From the NCBI GenBank assembly GCA_039034015.1, contig JBCCBM010000002.1, forward strand, positions 186,001 through 250,000: a DNA stretch of 64,000 bases. The letters run 5' to 3'. Each line of letters starts with the position of its first letter. Position 1 is the first letter of the stretch. The notes under the pieces are model-generated. The model searched no databases. It was not told the origin of the DNA and was given only the letters and a program-made list of their open reading frames with translations. Shown one piece after another: positions 32,476-41,069 of the stretch. The position numbers were made by a program, and so were the translations under genes. The DNA is from Acuticoccus sp039034015. Its GTDB lineage: Bacteria > Pseudomonadota > Alphaproteobacteria > Rhizobiales > Amorphaceae.

Positions 32476-33719
32476 CCGCCGCCGTTCGTGAAGGGCGCTG
32501 GCCGGGGTTTGCCATTGCGGCGGGCCTTGGCGCGGCCTGGGGCCTCATCCTCCACCTCGTCAGCGCGATCTCGTTCATGCTGCTCTCTGGCGTCGCGCTC
32601 TCGCCGCAGCTGGGGGCAGCCGCCCTTGGGGGCGCTGCGGCCGGCCTTGCGCTTGCCGCCCGCCCCGCCGCCGCGCGCGACCCGCTCTACGTTGCCGCAT
32701 CCGGCCTGTTGTGCGTGCTCGTCCTCCTGGCGGTCAGCTTTGCGGCCCCCTTCGGCCGCCCCTTTGCCGACGCATCGGGCTGGCAGGGGATGGGCCTCTT
32801 CATCACCGGCGCAACGGTCGCGCTCACCATGCACGGCACGCTCAAAACCATCACGCTGGGCAAACAAACCCGCCGCACCTCCGAGCATGCCTTTGCCGCA
32901 AGCCTTGGCGCCTTTGGCCACCTCTTCTTCGCGGTGATGGTGATCTTGCCGTTCTACGTCCTCGTGATGACAAGCTTCAAAACCCAGCAAAGCTTGATCG
33001 CGAACCCGCTCGACCTTTCCATCGACCTCACACAAGACTTCTCCACGCTGTTCGACAGCTACATCCAACTCTTCACCAACTACGACTTCGGCCGTTACAT
33101 GATCATCTCGTTCGTCGTCTCGACGTTGACGGTGATCATTTGTCTGGGATTTGCCGTCCCCGGCGCCTACGCGGTGGCGCGGCTTAACTTCCCGGGCCGC
33201 CAAGCGCTCTCCCGATCAATCCTGCTCATCTACCTTGTGCCGGCCATCGTCCTCGTGATCCCGCTTTACGCGGTCTTCTCACAGCTTGGCCTGCGCAACT
33301 CGATCATCGGCCTCCTCATCGTCTACCCGGCGACAACGCTCCCCGTCGCGATCTACATGCTCCAGGGTTACTTCCGCGGCGTCCCGCCCGAGCTTGAGGA
33401 GGCGGGGCTGATGGACGGCCTCTCGCGGGTCGGCGTTATCCGTCGCATCACGCTGCCCTTGTCGCTCCCCGCGCTCGCGTCCGTCGGCCTTTATGTGTTC
33501 ATGATCGCGTGGAACGAGTTCCTGTTCGCCTTCATGTTCCTCGACGATCCCAGCATCTTCACACTGTCCCGCGCCGTCGTCTCGCTGAACTCATCCGAAG
33601 TCCCACGGCAGTACTTGATGGCGGGCGCGGTGGTCACAACCATCCCGATCCTTATGCTGTTCTTGCTGGCCGAACGCTTCATGGTGAAGGGGCTCACCGC
33701 CGGCGGGGTGAAGGGATGA
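32472..33719 (+). CDS. Carbohydrate ABC permease (MalG-type) with extra N-terminal membrane region
   Basis: 415 aa, GTG overlapping the upstream stop. MalG-like proteins are usually ~280 aa; here residues 1-130 add about four extra hydrophobic segments (GFAIAAGLGAAWGLILHLVS and onward), ending in GKQTRRTSEHAFAASLG before the standard core. The core has FFAVMVILPFYVLVMTSFK, the EAA loop LEEAGLMDGLSRVGVIRRITLPLSLPALAS (key EAGLMDG), and SSEVPRQYLMAGAVVTTIPI. Partner of the preceding permease. Overlaps the glycosidase gene by 4 bp. Confidence 0.92.
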   Translation: MTAAVREGRWPGFAIAAGLGAAWGLILHLVSAISFMLLSGVALSPQLGAAALGGAAAGLALAARPAAARDPLYVAASGLLCVLVLLAVSFAAPFGRPFADASGWQGMGLFITGATVALTMHGTLKTITLGKQTRRTSEHAFAASLGAFGHLFFAVMVILPFYVLVMTSFKTQQSLIANPLDLSIDLTQDFSTLFDSYIQLFTNYDFGRYMIISFVVSTLTVIICLGFAVPGAYAVARLNFPGRQALSRSILLIYLVPAIVLVIPLYAVFSQLGLRNSIIGLLIVYPATTLPVAIYMLQGYFRGVPPELEEAGLMDGLSRVGVIRRITLPLSLPALASVGLYVFMIAWNEFLFAFMFLDDPSIFTLSRAVVSLNSSEVPRQYLMAGAVVTTIPILMLFLLAERFMVKGLTAGGVKG

Positions 33720-34969
33720 GCCGGACCGACGAGGCCATCGCCATCCTCAAAGAGAACGATCGGGGCGGCTTTTCCGTCCCCACCCGCGGGCTCTATCCGT
33801 TCCAGTGGAACTGGGACAGCGCGTTTGCCGCCCTTGGCTACGCGCACCTTGACCCCACCCGCGCGGTCGCCGAGCTCAAAACCCTCGCGGCCAACCAGTG
33901 GCCCGATGGGATGATCCCGCACATCATCTTCCACCAGCCGGATGATGGCTATTTTCCGGGCCCGGATGTGTGGGCAAGCGGCACCATGCCGCCAAGCTCG
34001 GGCATCACCCAGCCGCCGGTCCTCGCCATCGCCATGGAGCGCCTGTTCGACCAAATCGCCGAGGTCGACCGCGCGCCCTTGATGGCCGCCGCGGACCGTT
34101 GGCACGCCTGGTTCATGACCGCGCGGCGCGAAGGGGAGGGCGCAATCCACGTCGTCCACCCCTGGGAATCGGGGCGCGACAACCTCCCCGATTGGGACGA
34201 GGCCCTCGCCCGCGTCCCCGCCGACAATGTCCGTCCGTTCCAACGGCGCGACCTTGGCCATGTGGACGCGGCCATGCGCCCCACCAAGGCGCAGTACGAC
34301 CGCTACATCGCACTCGTCGAGTTTGGCTGCGGCCTCTCGTGGGACCAGCGGGCGTTTGGCGCCACCAGCCCCTTCCGCGTCGCCGACCCTGGGATGACGG
34401 CAATCCTCATCCGCGCTGACCGCGCGCTCGCCACCCTTGCGACCCGGATGGGGGACGCTGCGATGGCCACCCGCGCCAACGCCCGGGCCGATGCGCTCAA
34501 AATCGGCTTTGACACCCTGTGGTGCGATGACCTTGGCGCCCACACCACGCGCGATTGCGTCACCGGTGAGCGTGGCAAAGGCGTCTCCAGCGCAAGCTTC
34601 CTCGCCTTCCTCGCCGGTGAGCGTGACCCTGCCCGCACCACCACCATCAACGCCCACTTCGACAGGCTCGCCAAAAGCTGCCGCTACATGGCGCCGAGCT
34701 ACGACCCGGCCGCCGCCATGTTTGACGAAAAGCGCTACTGGCGCGGCCCCGTCTGGCTGGTCGTCAACTGGCTCATCGCCATGGGGTACGCCGAGGCGGG
34801 CGATGACACGCGCGCGCACATGTTGCGCCGCGACAGTGCCGAGCTCGTCCGCACGGGCGGCTTTTACGAATACTTTAGCCCGCTCGATGGGGCGGCGCTG
34901 GGCGGCGGGGCCTTCACCTGGACCGCGGCCGCATGGCTCGACTTTGCGAGGAACGATGGCGCAGATTAA
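33716..34969 (+). CDS. GH63-like (alpha/alpha)6-barrel glycoside hydrolase
   Basis: 417 aa from ATG 33716, overlapping the permease stop. Resembles GH63/mannosylglycerate-hydrolase-like enzymes: FQWNWDSAFAALGYAHLDPT (the conserved W-D-S-x-F), NQWPDGMIPHIIF, MPPSSGITQPPVLAIA, HPWESGRDNLPDWDE (candidate catalytic acid) and YWRGPVWLVVNWL with a C-terminal FYEYFSPLDG. No signal peptide, so it acts in the cytoplasm on an imported glycoside such as a compatible-solute glycoside or short alpha-linked oligosaccharide; the substrate is inferred. Embedded in the transporter operon. Confidence 0.82.
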   Translation: MSRTDEAIAILKENDRGGFSVPTRGLYPFQWNWDSAFAALGYAHLDPTRAVAELKTLAANQWPDGMIPHIIFHQPDDGYFPGPDVWASGTMPPSSGITQPPVLAIAMERLFDQIAEVDRAPLMAAADRWHAWFMTARREGEGAIHVVHPWESGRDNLPDWDEALARVPADNVRPFQRRDLGHVDAAMRPTKAQYDRYIALVEFGCGLSWDQRAFGATSPFRVADPGMTAILIRADRALATLATRMGDAAMATRANARADALKIGFDTLWCDDLGAHTTRDCVTGERGKGVSSASFLAFLAGERDPARTTTINAHFDRLAKSCRYMAPSYDPAAAMFDEKRYWRGPVWLVVNWLIAMGYAEAGDDTRAHMLRRDSAELVRTGGFYEYFSPLDGAALGGGAFTWTAAAWLDFARNDGAD

Positions 34970-36026
34970 CCTCAACAACATCAAAAAATCCTTCGGCGCC
35001 GTCGAAGTCATCAAGGGCGTCGATCTGTCGATCGAAGACAAGGAGTTCGCCGTCTTCGTGGGCCCGTCCGGCTGCGGAAAGTCCACAATGCTGCGCCTCA
35101 TTGCGGGCCTTGAAGAGGTGACGGACGGCAACATCTTAATCGATGGCAACGATGTGACGGCGCTCTCCGCCCCCGAACGCGGCCTCTCGATGGTGTTCCA
35201 GTCCTACGCGCTCTACCCTCACCTCACGGTGCGGGAGAACATGGGCTTCCCCCTCTCCGTCGCCGGTGCCTCAAAGGCCGAGCAGGCGGCAGCGGTGGCG
35301 GACGCGGCTGGTATTTTGCGCCTGGAACCGCTGCTCGAGCGCAAGCCAAAAGACCTTTCCGGCGGCCAGCGCCAGCGCGTTGCCATCGGCCGCGCCATCG
35401 TGCGCGCTCCGTCCGCATTCTTGTTTGACGAGCCGCTCTCCAACCTTGATGCGGCGCTGCGCGTGCAAATGCGCATCGAGATCGCGCGCCTGCGCGAAAA
35501 GCTCGACGCCACCATGATCTACGTCACCCACGACCAGGTGGAGGCGATGACGTTGGCGGACCGCATCGTGGTCTTTTCTGCCGGCAAGATCGAGCAGCTC
35601 GGCCACCCGCTGGAGCTTTATCGCAACCCGGCCAACATCTTCGTCGCAACCTTCATCGGCTCCCCCACCATGAACATCTTGCCGTGCACCCAGGCGGATG
35701 GCCGCGGTGTGACGGTGGGCAACACACAAATCGTCACCGACCGCGAAGTCGTGCGCGGCGGCGCCGTCCAACTTGGCATCCGGCCCGAAGATTTGATGCT
35801 CACCGGCGCCAGCGAGGCCGATTTCTCCGGCCCCATTGTGGTGGCCGAACACCTTGGCGGCGACAGCTTTTACTATGTCGAGGCGCAAGGGGTCGGCGAG
35901 ATCACCGTGCGCGCCCCCGGCGACCACACCGCAAAGGTGGGCGACACCATCCACGTGCACGCCCGTCGCGACAGCGTGCACCTTTTTGATGGCGCGGAGC
36001 ACGCCGTCACCCGCGCGGCGGCCTAA
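34956..36026 (+). CDS. Carbohydrate ABC transporter ATP-binding protein (UgpC/MsmK type)
   Basis: 356 aa from ATG 34956, overlapping the glycosidase gene by 14 bp. Walker A VGPSGCGKST, Q-loop VFQSYALYPHLTVRENM, signature LSGGQRQRVAIGRAIVR, Walker B AFLFDEPLSNLDA and ATPase switch VTHDQVEAMTLADR. The C-terminal third is the TOBE/OB regulatory domain usual for carbohydrate importers (GIRPEDLMLTG, VVAEHLGGDSFYYVEAQG). Last gene of the import operon. Confidence 0.97.
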   Translation: MAQINLNNIKKSFGAVEVIKGVDLSIEDKEFAVFVGPSGCGKSTMLRLIAGLEEVTDGNILIDGNDVTALSAPERGLSMVFQSYALYPHLTVRENMGFPLSVAGASKAEQAAAVADAAGILRLEPLLERKPKDLSGGQRQRVAIGRAIVRAPSAFLFDEPLSNLDAALRVQMRIEIARLREKLDATMIYVTHDQVEAMTLADRIVVFSAGKIEQLGHPLELYRNPANIFVATFIGSPTMNILPCTQADGRGVTVGNTQIVTDREVVRGGAVQLGIRPEDLMLTGASEADFSGPIVVAEHLGGDSFYYVEAQGVGEITVRAPGDHTAKVGDTIHVHARRDSVHLFDGAEHAVTRAAA

Positions 36027-36040
36027 GGGTCCGAACTCAA

Positions 36041-36367
36041 TCACCGGCAGCGGAACGAGAAGCTGCCGCGCACCGTGCTGAACCGCTTGAACCCTTGCTT
36101 TTGGGTGGTGCAGCCGCGCCCATCATAATTGCTGCGCGTCAAAACGTTGGTGCGATAAAGCCCCGTCTGGTCGACGCACATTTTGCGTGCCCGGGCCACC
36201 AGGATCCCCCGGTTGCGAAGGTGAAGCTTTGAGCAGCCGCCCCGGTCGGACTGGGTGCCGTAGATCGTTTGTTTGGGGCCGGCGGCGGCGCTTGTGGCGG
36301 CGAGCGGCACCAGAACAGCGGCGGCCAGGGCGAGGGAAAGCGATTTGGCGGCAAGGGCGTTGAACAT
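36041..36367 (-). CDS. Small exported cysteine-containing protein
   Basis: 108 aa. Signal peptide to about residue 29 (LVPLAATSAAAG). The mature ~79 residues are basic and hold four cysteines (GGCSKLHL, RKMCVDQTG, GRGCTTQKQ and the C-terminal FRCR), which could form two disulfides. I do not recognise a family. Convergent with the sugar importer ATPase gene, with 14 bp between the stops; upstream is the response-regulator gene in the same orientation, 141 bp away. Confidence 0.65.
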   Translation of the reverse strand: MFNALAAKSLSLALAAAVLVPLAATSAAAGPKQTIYGTQSDRGGCSKLHLRNRGILVARARKMCVDQTGLYRTNVLTRSNYDGRGCTTQKQGFKRFSTVRGSFSFRCR

Positions 36368-36508
36368 TTCTGAAGTCCTTTCAAAGGTTTGGCGGTCGGC
36401 CAGTGCGCCGTCCGATGATCAAAACCTAAGAAACGCCACCCCGCCGCGGGATCGGGGAGATCCCCTATTTGGCCACACTTGCCCTGGCGCTTGGAGGCGA
36501 AGCGCCGC

Positions 36509-37135
36509 TTAACTCTCTGCCGCGCCGTCCAAAAATCCTTCGCGAAGGGCGGTGGCAAGGAGGGCCGCGGTGGAACTGACGCATAGCTTGCGCATGAGAT
36601 TGGTGCGGTGGTGATCCACCGTCTTAAAGCTGACGCCAAGGGCCTCGGCGATGGCCTTGTTGGTGTGCCCCTTGGCAATGAGGGCAAGCACCTGCGCCTC
36701 CCGCGCGGTCAGCGTGGTTGGCGCCTGATCGCCCACCATGGCGCGCACCTCATCGGCAATCACCTGCCCGCCGCGCAGGATGGTTGGGAGCGCCTGCGCG
36801 ATCTTTGCCGGGTCGCTCGCCTTCATGAAAAGCCCATGCACGCCGTCCGCAATGAGGCGCGAGAGCTGCTGGCGCGAGGTCTGCCCGGTGAAGACAATAA
36901 ACCGCGTTTGGGGCGACCAGCGGCGCACCTCCAAAAACACCGCGCCCCCGTCCGCCAGCGGCATCGCAAGATCGAGCAGCATCAGCGCCGGCCGGTGTTG
37001 CTTCGCCTTTGCCACCGCCTCCAGGCCATCGGCCGCCTCATCCACCACTCGCCCGCCGGCCGCCGCCACTACATCGCGCAGGGCGTGGCGCACGATGGCG
37101 TGATCGTCGGCGATGACGGCGGTGAACGCATCCAT
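36509..37135 (-). CDS. NarL/FixJ-type LuxR-family response regulator
   Basis: 208 aa. Receiver domain residues 1-120 with acidic pair DD10-11, phosphoacceptor D55 (LMLLDLAMPLADGG), T83 and K105 (HGLFMKASDP). C-terminal LuxR HTH at ~142-190 (LTAREAQVLALIAKGHTNKA, then VSFKTVDHHRTNLMRKL). Binds DNA as a phospho-dimer. It is divergent from, and its start overlaps the likely start of, the 7TMR histidine kinase, so the two form a two-component pair and must share or interleave promoters. Confidence 0.95.
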   Translation of the reverse strand: MDAFTAVIADDHAIVRHALRDVVAAAGGRVVDEAADGLEAVAKAKQHRPALMLLDLAMPLADGGAVFLEVRRWSPQTRFIVFTGQTSRQQLSRLIADGVHGLFMKASDPAKIAQALPTILRGGQVIADEVRAMVGDQAPTTLTAREAQVLALIAKGHTNKAIAEALGVSFKTVDHHRTNLMRKLCVSSTAALLATALREGFLDGAAES

Positions 37136-39085
37136 CCGCGGCGGCCTTTCCTGTTCGGTTTCTTGTGGTTAGCCCTCTTTTTGGCCAGCGTCACGCACCC
37201 CGCCGGCGCAAGCCCCCTTTCCGCGGTCGAAACGGTGACGCTCCCGGCCGACGGCGGCCACATCGACCTCACCGCTCGCAGCTGGGTGCTCAGCGATCCA
37301 ACGCGCGCTGAGGCGGCCGCGGATGCGCTGGCCGCCCCCGGCTGGCGCCCGGTCGACACCGCCGTGATCGACTTTGGCTTCACCGACGCGCAGCTTTTCG
37401 TGCTCACAGTGGTGGAGAACGCGGGCGGCCCCGCCCGCTGGCTCCTGTCGCCCGAATTGGTGCTTGCCGAGCGCCTCACCGTCTTCCGCGTCACGCCGGA
37501 TGGCGCGGCGCCGATCTTTGAAAGCCGGCTCAGCGACCCGTTTGATGGGCGCGCGGTTGCCCACCGCAGCCTCGTCGTGCCCCTTGACCTTGATGCGGGC
37601 GAGCGGGTGGGCCTCCTCATCGCCTACACCTCCGACCGCACCACCCAGATGCCCCTCTTCATCGAGGATCCGGCGACCTTTTCTGAGCGGGTGCGGGGGG
37701 AGGACGCGTCCGCCTTCGCGGTTGGCGGCGCCGTCCTCGCGATGGCCGTCATTTCAACGGTTTATATTGCGTCCCTCGGCATGGCCGCCGCCTGGTATTA
37801 TGGCGCGTACCTCCTCCTCGCGCTCCTTTATATGGCGACCGCTGACGGCTTTGCGTTCCACTATCTGTGGCCAAACGCGCCGGGGTGGAACGCGCTCGCC
37901 CTCGTCCCCATCGGGATGGCGACCGCGGCGGCCGCTGCTCTTTTTGCCCGCGCGTTCGTGTGTGTGGGCGGTGCGCCGGTGTGGCTCTCGCGCCTCCTCC
38001 TTGGGGCGGCCGCGCTGCTGGTTGTCGTGATGGTCGCGTCGCCCGTCTTCTTTGATGCAGCCTGGTTCAAGACGGCGACGGCGGCCATCGTGGGGCTTGG
38101 GTCGGTGCTGCCGCTCGTCTCCGCGCTGGTGGCGTTGCGGGCGAAGGTGCCGGGGGCCGCGCTCTTTTGCGTGGGCGCCACCGCCATCACGCTCACCGTG
38201 TTGGCGCTCTCGGTGGGCTACCTCAACCCCGGCCTTTTCGACCAGGACCATGTGGGCGTCATGGCCCGCGGCGCGCTCCTCATCGAGGGGCTGACGTTTG
38301 CGCTCGCCATCTTTCGCCACGCGGTGCGCGTGCGGGAGGAGCGGACCCGCGCGCTCCAGGCCGAGGTTGCCCTTAGCCGGGAAAAATTCACCCTGTCGGA
38401 GGCGCTGCGGGCGGCCGAGCGGGACCATCGCAGCGCCCTTGAGGCGGTGGACGAAGAGCGGCAGCGCACCGCCTCCACCGCCCACGACATTCGCCAGCCG
38501 CTGGCCTCCCTGCGCGCCGCACTCCTCACCCTTGACCATCGGCCGGACGTCGCCGAGCGCCTTTCCATGAGTTTTGATTATCTGGACGGCATCATCACCG
38601 ACACCATGGCCCGCCACCCCGCGGCAGAGCCGGGCGCGCCGGCCGAAACCTTTGGCGCTGGCCTCGTGATTTCCAACGTTGCGACAATGTTTGGGCAAGA
38701 GGCCGCCGGGGCCGAAAAATCGCTGCGCACCGTGCCATCCGCCCGCACCGTCCACGCCGAGCCGCTGGCGCTGATGCGCTGCGTCAGCAATTGCGTTGCA
38801 AACGCGCTTGCCCACGGCGGCGACACGGTGCTGGTGGGCTGCCGCGCGCGGGCGGGCGCGGTGGCGTTCGAGATCCATGATGATGGCCCGGGCATGGACG
38901 CGGCGGCGCTTGAAACCGTGCGTCAGGCCGGGGTGCGGGGCGCGGGCTCGGCCGGCGCGGGGCTCGGCCTTTCCATTGTGGAGGAGACGTGCCGGGAGGC
39001 GGGCTTTTCGTTCACGCTCCGCTCCCACGTGGGGCGGGGGACGGTCGCCACCATCACAGTCCCACCACCCGGTTTGGCGCGCTAA
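37100..39085 (+). CDS. 7TMR-DISM sensor histidine kinase
   Basis: About 661 aa from GTG 37100; TTG 37163, CTG 37151 or GTG 37085 are alternatives and none has a strong ribosome-binding site. A signal-peptide-like segment (FLFGFLWLALFLAS) is followed by a periplasmic 7TMR-DISMED2-like domain (~60-205), seven membrane segments (~210-410), a coiled-coil, and a kinase core: STAHDIRQPLASLRAALL (phosphoacceptor His ~462), N-box MRCVSNCVANALAHGG, G1 HDDGPGMD, G2 AGLGLSIVEE. Such receptors sense extracellular, often carbohydrate, ligands. Partner of the divergent NarL-type regulator. Confidence 0.9.
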   Translation: MIVGDDGGERIHPRRPFLFGFLWLALFLASVTHPAGASPLSAVETVTLPADGGHIDLTARSWVLSDPTRAEAAADALAAPGWRPVDTAVIDFGFTDAQLFVLTVVENAGGPARWLLSPELVLAERLTVFRVTPDGAAPIFESRLSDPFDGRAVAHRSLVVPLDLDAGERVGLLIAYTSDRTTQMPLFIEDPATFSERVRGEDASAFAVGGAVLAMAVISTVYIASLGMAAAWYYGAYLLLALLYMATADGFAFHYLWPNAPGWNALALVPIGMATAAAAALFARAFVCVGGAPVWLSRLLLGAAALLVVVMVASPVFFDAAWFKTATAAIVGLGSVLPLVSALVALRAKVPGAALFCVGATAITLTVLALSVGYLNPGLFDQDHVGVMARGALLIEGLTFALAIFRHAVRVREERTRALQAEVALSREKFTLSEALRAAERDHRSALEAVDEERQRTASTAHDIRQPLASLRAALLTLDHRPDVAERLSMSFDYLDGIITDTMARHPAAEPGAPAETFGAGLVISNVATMFGQEAAGAEKSLRTVPSARTVHAEPLALMRCVSNCVANALAHGGDTVLVGCRARAGAVAFEIHDDGPGMDAAALETVRQAGVRGAGSAGAGLGLSIVEETCREAGFSFTLRSHVGRGTVATITVPPPGLAR

Positions 39086-40097
39086 AAGCGGCGCGCAGCG
39101 CGGGGCTCGCGGCCGCGGCGATGGTGGGGTGCGCATCAAGGTCAAAGGTGCCCCCGCGCCACACGGCGGCCCCGTCGAGGTTGATTGTCGGGTCCTTGAT
39201 CATCCAGCAGATTTCGCCGGGGGCATAGGCGCCGCAGGTGTGAAAATGCAAAAAGCGGGCGGACATGAACACTGTGTTGGCCCAGCGATCATAGTCGTCG
39301 GCCGCAGGGCGGTGGGTGCCGGCGCCGGGATGAAAGCCGGCGTGGAATGAGTGGACGATCGCCCCATCAATGGCAAAGCGGCCCGCAACGGCGGCATAGT
39401 GCTCCCCCATCGCGCGGGTGAGCGCGGGGTCGCCGCCGGCCGCGCGCCACCGCCCGCCCGCCAGCGCGACGGTGAGCGGGGAGGGAAGGGGAAGCGTTGC
39501 GGGCGCATAAACCCGCGAGCCCGTGGGCGCCAGCGCATGGGCAAGCCGCACCGTGCCGGAAAACGTTGCGGCAGGGATGGGCGCCGGCACCCCGAGGGGA
39601 AAGCGGCGCACGGTGACATCTGCCGGGGGCACGCCCTCATCGATGGCGCCGCGAAGGTGAGTGCCGAGCGGGCAGGTGATGGAAATGTCGCGCGCGGCAA
39701 AGGTTGCGGCGTCAATCGCATCCTTCAGGCGGGCAAGGTCGGCGTGGTCGAGCGTGCCATAGGGCGAGGCGTAGAGCGCACGCTCGGTGGCGTACACCAT
39801 CACGATGCGCGGGCCGGTGGCGGCCGAAAACCGCGCCCGATCGCCAACGCGGGCGAAGAAGACGATGTTGCCTGCCTCGGCGATCGCGGCATCGAGGGCG
39901 GCATCCTCGCCACGGTCGATTGCGGTGGTGGTGATCAGGGTTGGAAAAAACCCTTCCGCGCGCGCGTCGTCCGCAAAATCTTGCGCGAGGCCGGGCTCAT
40001 ACCAGCCGTGACTGGGGTCTTCGGCCACCACGAGAAGGTCGGCGCCGGGGGCAAAACCGCCGCAGCGCAGGAGGTTTTGGCTGGCCGCGCGTCTCAC
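39054..40097 (-). CDS. M29 aminopeptidase T-like / NicX-like metalloprotein
   Basis: 347 aa, GTG start overlapping the stop of the 2OG oxygenase gene (GTGA). N-terminus NLLRCGGFAPGADLLVVAED and C-terminal half (ITCPLGTHLRGAIDEGV, SFHAGFHPGAGTHRPAADDY, LHFHTCGAYAPGEICWMIKD, DPTINLDGAAVW) have the layout of aminopeptidase T-like proteins, a group that includes 2,5-dihydroxypyridine dioxygenase NicX. The many His, Glu and Asp residues in the second half are likely metal ligands. The assignment is tentative and the substrate unknown. Its 3' end overlaps the kinase gene by 32 bp. Last gene of the mtnK-mtnA operon. Confidence 0.6.
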   Translation of the reverse strand: MRRAASQNLLRCGGFAPGADLLVVAEDPSHGWYEPGLAQDFADDARAEGFFPTLITTTAIDRGEDAALDAAIAEAGNIVFFARVGDRARFSAATGPRIVMVYATERALYASPYGTLDHADLARLKDAIDAATFAARDISITCPLGTHLRGAIDEGVPPADVTVRRFPLGVPAPIPAATFSGTVRLAHALAPTGSRVYAPATLPLPSPLTVALAGGRWRAAGGDPALTRAMGEHYAAVAGRFAIDGAIVHSFHAGFHPGAGTHRPAADDYDRWANTVFMSARFLHFHTCGAYAPGEICWMIKDPTINLDGAAVWRGGTFDLDAHPTIAAAASPALRAAFSAPNRVVGL

Positions 40098-41026
40098 CCG
40101 GCGGCGGCCGCGCGGTAGGCAAACGCGCGGGCAAAGCGGGCGACCAGATAGTCGCCGCAGGTGATGGGGCCTTCGCCCGGCCGGCCAACGACGGCGGCGG
40201 GATCGATGACCGTCTCCGGGTCAGGGTCATAGGCGAGGACGAGCGAAAGCCGCTCCCGGCCCGAGCGGTTGACCACCCTGTGCGGCGTTGAGACAAAGGC
40301 GCCATCGGTCCAGCGGGACAACAGATCGCCCACATTCACGATGAGCGTGCCCTCGATCGGGGGCGCGGCGACCCAGTCCCCCGCAACGGTTTGCACCTCA
40401 AGCCCGCCGACCGCGTCCTGGCACAGCACCGTGAGGACGCCAAAGTCGGTGTGGGGGCCAACCCCAAAGCGCGTGCCGCCCGCCTCCTGCGGCGGATAGT
40501 AGACAAAGCTTGCGCGGCTCAGCGGCGCGGTGTCGGTCTTCAAGAATGTGTCGTCCGGCTTGCCAAGGCCGAGCGCGAAGCCCCGCATCAGATGCCGCGC
40601 GACAGTGTGCGCGGCGGCAAAATAGGCCATCGCCGCCCCCTCCAGCGTGGGGAGGAAGGGGGGCCAGCGGTTTTGGCCGCGGAGCGGGTGGTCGGCTGGG
40701 GTTTGGCCGGCGCTATCCTGGAGGCCCCAGATAAAACTTTCTTTGAGGTCGGGCGCGGCGTCGTCGGCCATCTTGGCGCCGCCGGGGGCGAGCCAGCCGC
40801 GGTGCGCGCCGCTGACGCCAACGCGTGCCTTGTCGGCGGCGGGGGCGCGGAAAAAGTCGAACGCTGCGGCCCTGGCCTCAGAGATCGTCGCCTCCGGGAT
40901 GCCGTGGCCTTTCACGTAGAGAAAGCCGACCGATTGGCTGGCGGAGAGGAGCGCATCGGCCACCGCCGCGCCATCACCCGCGATGAGTGGGGCCATGTCG
41001 ATGACCGGGATGTGATCGTTCGCCAT
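40094..41026 (-). CDS. 2-oxoglutarate/Fe(II)-dependent oxygenase (isopenicillin N synthase-like)
   Basis: 310 aa from ATG 41026, with GGAGGG 8 nt upstream. N-terminal DIOX_N region IPVIDMAPLIAGDG, SVGFLYVKGHGIPEA and AHRGWLAPGGAKM; iron ligands in GVGPHTDFGVLT (HxD) and STPHRVVNRSGRERLSLVL (second His, plus the RxS that binds 2-oxoglutarate). Family members hydroxylate, desaturate or cyclise small molecules; the ethylene-forming enzyme is also a member. The substrate is not evident. In an operon with mtnK, mtnA and an AhpD-like gene. Confidence 0.9.
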   Translation of the reverse strand: MANDHIPVIDMAPLIAGDGAAVADALLSASQSVGFLYVKGHGIPEATISEARAAAFDFFRAPAADKARVGVSGAHRGWLAPGGAKMADDAAPDLKESFIWGLQDSAGQTPADHPLRGQNRWPPFLPTLEGAAMAYFAAAHTVARHLMRGFALGLGKPDDTFLKTDTAPLSRASFVYYPPQEAGGTRFGVGPHTDFGVLTVLCQDAVGGLEVQTVAGDWVAAPPIEGTLIVNVGDLLSRWTDGAFVSTPHRVVNRSGRERLSLVLAYDPDPETVIDPAAVVGRPGEGPITCGDYLVARFARAFAYRAAAAG

Positions 41027-41069
41027 GGCGCGCCCTCCGGAGCCGCAGACCGCCCGGGCGCCGGCGGGC

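Noticed and set aside
33491..35149. 552-codon minus-strand frame across the permease, glycosidase and ATPase genes.
   Set aside because: It spans three well-supported plus-strand genes with 4-14 bp overlaps; its product has no recognisable domains.
36608..37099. Extending the sensor kinase upstream to an open frame starting at 36608.
   Set aside because: That region is antisense to the response regulator and the added ~160 residues have no domain character and would bury the signal peptide.
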